A DNA stretch of 64,000 nucleotides from Rhodanobacter sp. LX-99 (GTDB lineage Bacteria; Pseudomonadota; Gammaproteobacteria; Xanthomonadales; Rhodanobacteraceae). Positions 1 through 7,271 of this stretch are shown piece after piece. Under the pieces are notes generated by a model, which ran no database searches, was not told the DNA's origin, and was given only the letters and a program-made list of their open reading frames with translations. Location: the NCBI RefSeq assembly GCF_018599185.1, contig NZ_JAHFVL010000003.1, positions 186,001 to 250,000 of the forward strand, read 5' to 3'. The translations under genes were made by a program, and so were the position numbers. Position 1 is the first letter of the stretch. Each line of letters begins with the position of its first letter.

Positions 1-2
1 CC

Positions 3-1610
3 ACCCTGGCGCAGGATCGCCAGTACGCGTTCGACACCACGTTCGGCCTGTACCGCGGCGAGACCTCGTTCCTCGACTGGCGCGAGCAGAGCTACCCCGC
101 GTGGACGGCGGACGAAGTGACCTTCATCGCGCAGTCCTTCGCGCTGTCCACCAACGTGCTGCACTACCAGGCGCTGCAGCTGGCCGCCACGCTGGCCGAC
201 GGGCGGCACGACGCGAAAGCGGCGGCCGGCTACCGCAGCCAGGCCGCCGCGCTGAAGAGCGCGATCAACACGCACTTCTGGCGCGCCGACCGCGGCATGT
301 ACATGAGCTACATCGGCGGCGACGGCACGCCTTACGACAGCTACGACCTGCTCGGCATCGCGCTGGCGATCGACAGCGGCGTGGCCGACGGCGAACGCGC
401 GCGGCAGGCGCTGGCGAATTACCCGACCTGGCCCGCCGGCAGCCCGGTGATCTGGCCCGAGCGTTCCGACCAGCCGATCTACCACAACCGCGCGATCTGG
501 CCGTTCGTCAGCGCCTACGCGTTGCGCGCCGCACGCATGACGGAACAGCCCGCGCGCATCGCGCACGAGATCGAGTCGGTGATGCGCGGCGCCGCGCTGT
601 ACGGTTCCAACATGGAAAACTACGAGCTGCTCACCCAGGGCCAGCACGTGGACGAAGGCAAGCTCAGCGGCCCGGTGGTGAATTCGCCGCGCCAGCTGTG
701 GTCGGTGGCGGCCTATCTGGCGGTGGTCACCGAAGGCGTGTTCGGCCTCGGCGAAGACGGCCGGGTGGAACCGAAGCTGCCCACCGCGCTGGTGCCGATG
801 CTGTTCGGCCAGCGCCACGCGATCACGCTCGACCTGCGCGACCGCCGGATCACCCTGCGGCTTCCGGAAAAATACACCGGCAACCTGCTCGTCGCCGATC
901 GCACCGGCACGCACGGCACGGCCACCACGGTGACGCTCAAGGCGGTGCAGGTGCCGGACGCGCCGCTGCGCACCGATGCACCGCTGTACGCGCCCGTCGC
1001 GCCTGCCGCGCCGCTGCTGCATGCCGACGGCGACGGCTGGAAGATCACGACGGACGGCAAGGTGCGGCTCTACCTCAACGGCCAGGTTCACGGCAGCGTC
1101 GACGGTGACGGCCATCTCGCGCGGCAACCGGGCCTGGCCTGCCTCAGCGCCACGCGCGTGGATGCGCACGGGCTGGAGTCGCTGCACAGCCCTGACACCT
1201 GCGTGGGCGAGGCGGCGAAGGTCATCGGAAACTGGCCGCGCACGTGGACCGCACCGGCCGGCGGCAACTATCGCGTCGCGCTCGACTACGCGAACGACCA
1301 CGGCCCGATCAACACCGGCATCACCGCCGCGGTGAAGATGCTGGTGATCCGCTGCGCGGGCGGCGACGAGCAGCGCCTGCCGATCGTGATGCCGCACAGC
1401 CTGCGCACGCAGCCATCCACCTGGGGCCGCTTCGACGCCAAGGCCGGCGCCACCTGCCGGTTCACGCTCGACGACGGCTTCAACATGAGCTATCTCGGCC
1501 ACTTCGCCCATTACACCGGTGGCAGCGGCGGCAGCGATGGCGCCTTGAACCAGGCCGACGTGCACGCCCTGCTGATCGCCCCGCTCGCCACCGGCCACGC
1601 CACCCCATGA
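3..1610 (+). CDS. Six-hairpin (MGH1/GH63-like) glycosidase, 5' end missing
   Basis: The reading frame is open from the left edge, so the N-terminus lies outside the window; about 535 residues are visible. The first ~260 residues are aromatic-rich and helical with alternating loop motifs (LDWREQSYPAW, FWRADRGMYMSYI, YDSYDLLGIALAI, YHNRAIWPF, NSPRQLWSVAAYLA), the pattern of (alpha/alpha)6-barrel glycosidases. The remainder looks like beta-sandwich domains. The stop overlaps the start of the sugar transporter in an ATGA, so it is translationally coupled to that gene and to the amylase. This suggests a role in breaking down an alpha-linked oligosaccharide. The exact GH family and substrate are inferred from neighbours, not from a catalytic motif I can assign. 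Confidence 0.7.
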   Translation, partial: TLAQDRQYAFDTTFGLYRGETSFLDWREQSYPAWTADEVTFIAQSFALSTNVLHYQALQLAATLADGRHDAKAAAGYRSQAAALKSAINTHFWRADRGMYMSYIGGDGTPYDSYDLLGIALAIDSGVADGERARQALANYPTWPAGSPVIWPERSDQPIYHNRAIWPFVSAYALRAARMTEQPARIAHEIESVMRGAALYGSNMENYELLTQGQHVDEGKLSGPVVNSPRQLWSVAAYLAVVTEGVFGLGEDGRVEPKLPTALVPMLFGQRHAITLDLRDRRITLRLPEKYTGNLLVADRTGTHGTATTVTLKAVQVPDAPLRTDAPLYAPVAPAAPLLHADGDGWKITTDGKVRLYLNGQVHGSVDGDGHLARQPGLACLSATRVDAHGLESLHSPDTCVGEAAKVIGNWPRTWTAPAGGNYRVALDYANDHGPINTGITAAVKMLVIRCAGGDEQRLPIVMPHSLRTQPSTWGRFDAKAGATCRFTLDDGFNMSYLGHFAHYTGGSGGSDGALNQADVHALLIAPLATGHATP

Positions 1611-3124
1611 AGGACGGCACCCTCTTGAACAACAAACCGGCGCTGTCGTTCTGGCAGATATGGAACATGTGCTTCGGCTTCCTCGGCCTGCAGTTCGGCT
1701 TCGCGCTGCAGAACGCGAACGTCAGCCGGATCTTCCAGACCCTGGGCGCCGACGTGAACGACATCCCGGCGCTGTGGATCGCCGCGCCGCTGACAGGGTT
1801 GATCGTGCAGCCGATCATCGGCCATTTCTCCGACCGCACCTGGAACCGGCTGGGCCGGCGCCGGCCGTACTTCCTGGTCGGCGCGGTGTTCGCCTCGCTG
1901 GCCCTGCTGTGGATGCCGAACGCGCCGGTGCTGTGGATGGCCGCCGGCCTGCTGTGGATCCTGGACGCATCGATCAACGTGTCGATGGAGCCGTTCCGCG
2001 CCTTCGTCGGCGACCAGTTGCCGACGCAGCAGCGGCCGAGCGGCTACGCGATGCAGAGCTTCTTCATCGGCGTGGGCGCGGTGGTGGCGTCGGCGCTGCC
2101 GTGGATCCTGGCGCGGTTCGGCGTGGCCAACGTGGCCGCGGACGGCGGCATCCCCGACACGGTGAAGTACGCGTTCTACGCCGGCGGCGCGGTGCTGCTG
2201 GGCGCGGTGCTGTGGACGATCCTGCGCACGCGCGAATACCCGCCCGCGCAACTGCAGTCGTTCACCGACAACGTGGCGGAAAAGCCGCCAGTGGACGCGG
2301 CGCAGGCCTGGCGCCCCGGCCTGGCGCTGCTGGTGGCCGGCATCGCGGTGCTGTTCGCCATCGGGCATTTTGCGCTGGAGAAAGAGGTCTACCTGCTCGC
2401 CGGCGGCCTGCTCGTGTTCGGCCTGCTGTTCGTCTGGCTGGGCCTCACCCGCAGCCGCGGCATGCTGCGCGAGGTGATGGGCGATCTCTACGACATGCCC
2501 GCCGCGATGCGCCGGCTGGCCTGGGTGCAGTTGTTCTCCTGGTTCGCGCTGTTCGCCATGTGGATCTACACCACGCCGGGCGTGACGCAGACCATCTACG
2601 GCACCACCGACGTCGGTTCGGCGCTCTACAACGAGGGCGCGAACTGGGTCGGCGTGCTGTTCGCCGCGTACAACGGCTTCGCCGCGCTGGCCGCGGTGGT
2701 GATCCCGCTGATGGTGCGCCGCTGGGGCCTGCGCATCAGCCACCTGCTGAACCTGGGTCTGGGCGGCGCGGGACTGCTGTCGTTCCTGGTCATCCGCGAC
2801 CCGCAGTGGCTGCTCGTCTCGATGGTCGGCGTGGGTTTTGCGTGGGCGTCGATCCTGTCGCTGCCGTACGCCTTGCTGTCGGACAACCTGCCGGCAGCGA
2901 AGATGGGCGTCTACATGGGCATCTTCAATTTCTTCATCGTGATCCCGCAACTGCTGGCCGCCAGCGTGCTCGGCCTGCTGCTGCGGTTGTGCTTCCATGA
3001 CCAGCCGATCTGGGCGCTGGCGCTGGGCGGCGCCTGCCTGCTGGTCGCCGGCCTGTTCACCCTGCGCGTGCGCGAGCCGGTCTACGTGCCACCCGCAGCC
3101 CTCGCCAGCGGAACCCCGACATGA
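1607..3124 (+). CDS. MFS sugar transporter (GPH/SUT-like, maltose/sucrose type)
   Basis: Protein of 505 residues with about twelve hydrophobic segments. The N-terminal FWQIWNMCFGFLGLQFGFAL stretch, GRRRPYFLVG after helix 2 and FRAFVGDQLP are characteristic of the SLC45/GPH-like proton-sugar symporters found in alpha-glucoside loci of Xanthomonadales and Caulobacter. The ATG at 1607 overlaps the glycosidase stop, and its own stop at 3122-3124 overlaps the amylase ATG at 3121, so three genes are tightly coupled. It probably takes up maltose or another oligosaccharide released by the neighbouring hydrolases across the inner membrane. The substrate is inferred from context. Confidence 0.87.
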   Translation: MKDGTLLNNKPALSFWQIWNMCFGFLGLQFGFALQNANVSRIFQTLGADVNDIPALWIAAPLTGLIVQPIIGHFSDRTWNRLGRRRPYFLVGAVFASLALLWMPNAPVLWMAAGLLWILDASINVSMEPFRAFVGDQLPTQQRPSGYAMQSFFIGVGAVVASALPWILARFGVANVAADGGIPDTVKYAFYAGGAVLLGAVLWTILRTREYPPAQLQSFTDNVAEKPPVDAAQAWRPGLALLVAGIAVLFAIGHFALEKEVYLLAGGLLVFGLLFVWLGLTRSRGMLREVMGDLYDMPAAMRRLAWVQLFSWFALFAMWIYTTPGVTQTIYGTTDVGSALYNEGANWVGVLFAAYNGFAALAAVVIPLMVRRWGLRISHLLNLGLGGAGLLSFLVIRDPQWLLVSMVGVGFAWASILSLPYALLSDNLPAAKMGVYMGIFNFFIVIPQLLAASVLGLLLRLCFHDQPIWALALGGACLLVAGLFTLRVREPVYVPPAALASGTPT

Positions 3125-4806
3125 TCAGGAAAACGACCCTGCTGGCCATCGCGCTGACGCTGGCCTGCGGCTGCGCGCAGGCCGCCACGACCGCCACGCC
3201 GGAATTCGTCGGCACCGATGCGCCGTTCGCATCGAACGCGATCTACTTCGTGCTGACCGACCGCTTCGTCAACGGCGATCCGTCGAACGACCAGCGCGAC
3301 CAGGGCGGCGCCCACCGCACCTTCGACATCCCCGTGCCCGGCGCACCGCCTGGCGAGAGCGCGAACATCGGCTACCTCGGCGGCGATTTCAAGGGCGTGC
3401 TGGACAACGCCGGCTACATCCGCGGCATGGGTTTCGGCGCGGTGTGGATCACCCCGATCGTGGACAACCCGAACGAGGCGTTCACCGGCGGCGACCCGGT
3501 GAGCTGGGGCTCGAAGTTCACCGACCGCGGCAAGACCGGCTTCCACGGCTACTGGGGCGTCAACTTCTACAAGCTCGACGAACACCTGCCCAGCAAGGGC
3601 CTCGACTTCGCCCAGTTCACCACGAAGATGCGCGCGCACGGCCTGAAGACCGTGCTCGACATCGTGGCCAACCACGGCTCGCCTGCCTTCACGATGCCGA
3701 AGGCACAGCCGATGTTCGGCCAGATCTACGACAAGCACGGCAAGCTGGTCGCCGACCAGCAGAACCTGCCGCCGTACCGGCTCGACCCGGTGCGCAACCC
3801 GCTGCACCGCTTCTATCACGCCTACGACGACCTGGTGCAGCTGTCCAACAACGACGACCGGAACCCGGCCGTGCTCGACTACTTCGTCGGCGCATACAAC
3901 CAGTGGGCCGACCAGGGCGCCGACGCGTTCCGCATCGACACCATCAGCCACATGCCCACCGCATTCTGGAAACAGTTCGCCGCGCGCATCCGCGCGAAGC
4001 ACCCCGGCTTCTTCATGTTCGGCGAGGCGTTCGACTACAGCCCCGACAACATCGGCCAGTACACCTGGCCACAGAACGGCGGCATCAGCCTGCTCGACTT
4101 CCCGCTGCGCGGCCGCATCGCCGACGTGTTCGAACACCCCGGCAGCGACTACGCGAAACTGCTCGACCGCCTGTATCTCGCCAACGGCCCGTACCAGAAC
4201 CCGTACGAGCTGGTGACCTTCTACGACAACCACGACATGGCACGGTTGAACGCCAGCGACAACGGCTTCATCGACGCCAACAACTGGCTGTTCACCGCGC
4301 GCGGCATCCCGGCGATCTACTACGGCTCCGAAACCGGCTTCGAGCGCGGCAAGGCCGAACACCAGGGCAACCGCAACTACTACGGCCAGCAGCGCATCGA
4401 CGCGGCATCGGAAAGCCCGATCTACCGCCAGCTCAAACGCATCGCCCAGCTGCGCGAAAACACCCCCTCCCTGCAACGCGGCCTGATGCTGCCGCTGCGC
4501 TTCGCCGGCAACCAGGCGGCGTTCTACCGCGTGTACCAGAAAGGCGACGTGCATCAGATCGCGCTGGTATTGCTCAACAAGGGCGACGCCGCCGCGCAAT
4601 TCGACGTCAGCGACTACCTGCAGGCCGGCCGCTGGCAGCCGGCGCTCGGCGGCGCCGCGATCGACGTGCCCGAAGGCGGTAGCCTGCGCACCGGCGTCGC
4701 GGCGCACGGCGTGCAGGTCTATCTGCTGGATGCGGCGGCGAAGCGTGCGGACTTTGTGGCGGAACTGACGCGACTGATGCAGGAGCGCGGGCATCCAGAG
4801 CACTGA
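3121..4806 (+). CDS. Secreted GH13 alpha-amylase / CGTase-like enzyme
   Basis: Protein of 561 residues. It begins with a signal peptide (MIRKT, hydrophobic core, likely cleavage after AQA), so it acts in the periplasm or outside. The GH13 barrel starts at IYFVLTDRFVNGD. Catalytic residues are all present: nucleophile Asp273 in FRID, acid/base Glu302 in FGEAF and Asp372 in DNHD. A C-terminal all-beta domain follows. The early motifs resemble maltogenic amylase/cyclodextrin glucanotransferase relatives, so the product spectrum cannot be predicted. It hydrolyses or transglycosylates alpha-1,4-glucans and would feed the upstream transporter and glycosidase. It is last in the three-gene operon. 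Confidence 0.9.
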   Translation: MIRKTTLLAIALTLACGCAQAATTATPEFVGTDAPFASNAIYFVLTDRFVNGDPSNDQRDQGGAHRTFDIPVPGAPPGESANIGYLGGDFKGVLDNAGYIRGMGFGAVWITPIVDNPNEAFTGGDPVSWGSKFTDRGKTGFHGYWGVNFYKLDEHLPSKGLDFAQFTTKMRAHGLKTVLDIVANHGSPAFTMPKAQPMFGQIYDKHGKLVADQQNLPPYRLDPVRNPLHRFYHAYDDLVQLSNNDDRNPAVLDYFVGAYNQWADQGADAFRIDTISHMPTAFWKQFAARIRAKHPGFFMFGEAFDYSPDNIGQYTWPQNGGISLLDFPLRGRIADVFEHPGSDYAKLLDRLYLANGPYQNPYELVTFYDNHDMARLNASDNGFIDANNWLFTARGIPAIYYGSETGFERGKAEHQGNRNYYGQQRIDAASESPIYRQLKRIAQLRENTPSLQRGLMLPLRFAGNQAAFYRVYQKGDVHQIALVLLNKGDAAAQFDVSDYLQAGRWQPALGGAAIDVPEGGSLRTGVAAHGVQVYLLDAAAKRADFVAELTRLMQERGHPEH

Positions 4807-4967
4807 TCCGCCCGATTCAACACTGCGGGACCAGGCTGCCAAATCAGGCGGCAATCAAGAAGCTGATGTGCCGATTTTCGGGCTTGGCATAACGACGTCG
4901 GACCCGATGGTACGGGATGGCCGCGGGATTAAACTGGAATTTGAAATCTACCTGGCGCCAAGAGCCC

Positions 4968-5508
4968 ATGTCCGGTTTACGAATCTCGACAAGCCGAGAG
5001 GAGCTTGATGTCCAGCTCATCCATCACTTCTTGTCGGAGCAATCGCATTGGGCAAGGGGCATTTCCATCTCGTCGGTTCGCACGTCGTTGGCCAACTCCT
5101 TGTGCTTCGGGGGGGTTTCTTGGCCAGTCTCAGGTTGCTTTTGGCAGAGTCGTTACTGATTACACCCGCTTCGGATATCTCATGGACATATTCGTGCTCC
5201 CCGAGCACCGCGGCTTCGGTCACGGCAAAGCCATTGTTCATGCCATCTGTCAGCACCCGGACTTGCGGTCGGTGGCCCTCATGCTTCGCACATCCGACGC
5301 ACCCGCTCTGTACGAAAAATTTGGCTTTGAGCAGCTTCCCAGCCCAGACAAATATATGCGTCGCCCGGCAGTGCCAAGGCGCGGCCAACTCGGCGGCGCT
5401 GGCCTGGACCCTGACAATTCCCGCAAGACTTCCGATCAAGCCCAGGCGCATGATGCTTTTGCCCTGAGCTTTCGGGCCGATGAAGGGCAAGGGAGCCATG
5501 AGCTTTGA
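4968..5508 (+). pseudogene. GNAT-family N-acetyltransferase, frameshifted at a G7 run
   Basis: The N-terminal half (from ATG 4968, MSGLRISTSREELD) is in one frame up to SLCFGG. The second half continues in the +1 frame as FLGQSQVAFGRVV, then the acetyl-CoA-binding core MDIFVLPEHRGFGHGKAI and the C-terminal LYEKFGFEQL. The break lies in a run of seven Gs at 5109-5115; six Gs would restore one continuous GNAT protein. After YMRRP the second frame runs on through repeat-derived sequence to a stop at 5508. As written the gene is broken. It could be a true pseudogene, a homopolymer phase switch or a sequencing error. Confidence 0.8.
5409..5482. repeat. 74-bp direct repeat, copy 1
   Basis: Starts CCCTGACAATTCC and ends GGGCCGATG. 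It aligns with 5877-5951 over its full length, with the longest identical blocks CTTCCGATCAA and GCCCTGAGCTTTCG. It covers the extended 3' end of the broken acetyltransferase. Confidence 0.8.
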
Positions 5509-5872
5509 TTTTTATTTATACCGCGCCTCTCCTGGCTTGCCTGCAATCAATGACTGGAAGAAAGATCACGCCGAGCCGCTGGGAACACCAGCCGAGCTTC
5601 GCGCCAGAGTCAGTGAGTTATTTCCTGGCTTGACTTGGCTGGGGGATGCAGGTGGACGCATGTCAGCCCAAGGCCAGGGGCTCGGTGAATCAATCGAGTT
5701 GAGTCTGAATCCAAACAAAGGACCATTCGTGCAGTTCGTCGTGACCTATGCGTCTCCCCCAGTGCTCAGAAAACTAATGGAGGCGCTAGGGTTGAACTAC
5801 TGCTGCACTCCAGAATCCGGTGAGTTGCGCGATCCATTCTCGGTTGGTGACAGCTGGCGAACATCCCCGTGA
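5498..5872 (+). CDS. Hypothetical protein in a lower-GC island
   Basis: Protein of 124 residues starting MSFDFYLYRA, with an AAGGGAG ribosome site just ahead of the ATG. I do not recognise a family. The sequence has a mixed alpha/beta look (LRARVSELFPGLTWL, SIELSLNPNKGPFVQFVVTYA, LMEALGLNYCC) and no signal peptide or membrane segment. Base composition is visibly lower in GC than the flanking genes, which suggests recent transfer. It is bracketed by the two copies of a 74-75-bp direct repeat, and its start overlaps the run-on end of the frameshifted acetyltransferase. Confidence 0.75.
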   Translation: MSFDFYLYRASPGLPAINDWKKDHAEPLGTPAELRARVSELFPGLTWLGDAGGRMSAQGQGLGESIELSLNPNKGPFVQFVVTYASPPVLRKLMEALGLNYCCTPESGELRDPFSVGDSWRTSP

Positions 5873-5876
5873 CTCG

Positions 5877-5951
5877 CCCTGACTATTCCGTATGAGGCTT
5901 CCGATCAATACCGTGCGCTCGAAGCTTTCGCCCTGAGCTTTCGTGCCGATG
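5877..5951. repeat. 74-bp direct repeat, copy 2 (75 bp)
   Basis: Starts CCCTGACTATTCC and ends GTGCCGATG, directly after the stop of the 5498-5872 gene. Together with copy 1 it gives a gene-repeat-gene-repeat layout. Both copies would encode AFALSFRAD in one frame, so they may be remnants of a duplicated 3' gene end. Confidence 0.8.
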
Positions 5952-6135
5952 CTTGTCGTCATGTTGTTCTCTCGTTTCGTACTGCCTTGTCAGCGCTGTG
6001 CGGGATGCAACGATGGTCAGACGGCATTTCCGTCCCGTGAGGAGATTTCCTCCGGTCATGGACGGCCTCGCCGCAACGCTGCATTATCGCGGCAGTACCG
6101 GACCGGGCATGAACGCAGAATTCGGGAGGTCGGCA

Positions 6136-6483
6136 ATGAACTACAAGGGAAGCTGCCATTGCGGCAGGGTCGCATTCGAGGTGGAGGGCGAGATCGAGGG
6201 CGCCCTGGCGTGCAACTGCTCGATCTGCCAGCGCAAGGGTTCGCTGCTGTGGTTCGTTCCGCGTGAGAAGCTTCATCTCCTCACGCCCGACGACGCGGCA
6301 AGCAGCTACACGTTCAACAAGCACGCCATCAAGCACAGGTTCTGTCCGGTCTGCGGCATGCATCCGTACGGCGAAGGCACGGACCCTAAAGGCAACGCCA
6401 TGGCCGCCATCAACATCCGCTGCATCGAGGGCATCGACCTTTCGGCCATCCCGGTCCGGCATTACGATGGCCGTTCCCTATGA
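6136..6483 (+). CDS. GFA family zinc-binding protein
   Basis: Protein of 115 residues (MNYKGSCHCG...). It has the three cysteine clusters of the GFA fold (glutathione-dependent formaldehyde-activating enzyme/CENP-V): CHCG near the start, CNCSIC around residues 36-41 and CPVCG near 74-78. The ATG at 6136 is chosen because it has a good GGGAGG site 7 nt upstream and gives the usual family length; longer in-frame extensions have no ribosome site. Most GFA proteins are not proven formaldehyde enzymes, so the substrate is unknown. The gene marks the right border of the lower-GC stretch. Confidence 0.88.
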   Translation: MNYKGSCHCGRVAFEVEGEIEGALACNCSICQRKGSLLWFVPREKLHLLTPDDAASSYTFNKHAIKHRFCPVCGMHPYGEGTDPKGNAMAAINIRCIEGIDLSAIPVRHYDGRSL

Positions 6484-6573
6484 AACGGCAGGCCTTGGTC
6501 CTCTCCTTCCACGGCACGGCCTGCGGCTATCCGTGACAGCCACGCACAATGCACTACGCAAAGAGGTGAGCCC

Positions 6574-6777
6574 ATGCGGCACTTGATCGCGTTCGCCATC
6601 TTCCTCGCGGCTGTCGCCGCCTATGCCTTCGGCGTCGGCCCGCTGTTCTTCGGCACTCCGCTGGTCGGCAGCGTGCTGGTTCTCGTCGGTGTGCTGCTCG
6701 AGTTGGCGTTCTGGCTGCGGCTGTTGCGCCGAATGCCGGCAGCGCCCACGCCGGCGTCACCGCCGGCGAGCCAATGA
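6574..6777 (+). CDS. Small membrane protein, two helices
   Basis: Protein of 67 residues with two hydrophobic segments (about 3-21 and 29-47), an LRLLRR basic stop and a Pro/Ala tail. An AGAGGTG ribosome site precedes the ATG at 6574. Composition and codon use match the host genes, so this is probably a genuine small inner-membrane protein. No function can be assigned. Confidence 0.7.
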   Translation: MRHLIAFAIFLAAVAAYAFGVGPLFFGTPLVGSVLVLVGVLLELAFWLRLLRRMPAAPTPASPPASQ

Positions 6778-6827
6778 CCTGCCGCCGATAGCAGCATGGG
6801 CGTGAGCGACAAGATGGCCCTGCCGCC

Positions 6828-7253
6828 ATGAGCAACGCCGTCTCGAACCTCGCCGAACTGCTGCAGTCGATGAACCCCGTGTTGAATCGCGGCGTGTACG
6901 CGTTCGTCTCGCTGCCTGCGGGCGGCGTGCCGGATCGGGCCGAACCGGTCGCCACGTTCCGCGAGAGCGAGGGGCTCACCCTGATCGTCGGGGAGCAGCA
7001 GGCGAAAGATGCGGGGCTTCCGGTCCTGTTCCGCGCCGCGTGGATCACCCTGACCGTGCACTCCGACCTGCAGGCCGCCGGCTTGACCGCCGCCGTCGCG
7101 ACCGCGCTGGCCGAAGTCGGCATCAGTTGCAACGTCGTCGCCGCGGCGTATCACGACCACCTCTTCGTGCCGGTCGAATCGGCCAGCCAGGCGATCGCCG
7201 TCCTGCAGGCACTGCAGGAACGTGCCGGTCCGGAGCCCGGCACGACGACCTGA
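6828..7253 (+). CDS. ACT-domain protein (COG3602-like)
   Basis: Protein of 141 residues. LLQSMNPVLNRGVYAFVSL at the start and the second half (FRAAWITLTVHSDLQAAGLTAAVATALAEVGI, then ALQALQ near the end) match the tandem ACT-like family annotated as ACT_3. Such small stand-alone ACT proteins are thought to sense amino acids, but no partner is visible here. It lies 50 bp downstream of the small membrane gene and could be cotranscribed with it. It is convergent with the GGDEF/EAL gene, 18 bp apart. Confidence 0.8.
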   Translation: MSNAVSNLAELLQSMNPVLNRGVYAFVSLPAGGVPDRAEPVATFRESEGLTLIVGEQQAKDAGLPVLFRAAWITLTVHSDLQAAGLTAAVATALAEVGISCNVVAAAYHDHLFVPVESASQAIAVLQALQERAGPEPGTTT

Positions 7254-7271
7254 CCGGGCACCACGGATGCG

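Noticed and set aside
3082..4854. Long open frame opposite the amylase
   Set aside because: Composition is Val/Arg/His-rich antisense translation, and the plus strand has all GH13 catalytic residues.
5409..5951. Integron attC sites
   Set aside because: The two repeats lack the RYYYAAC/GTTRRRY core sites and no obvious paired arms flank them, so an attC claim cannot be supported.
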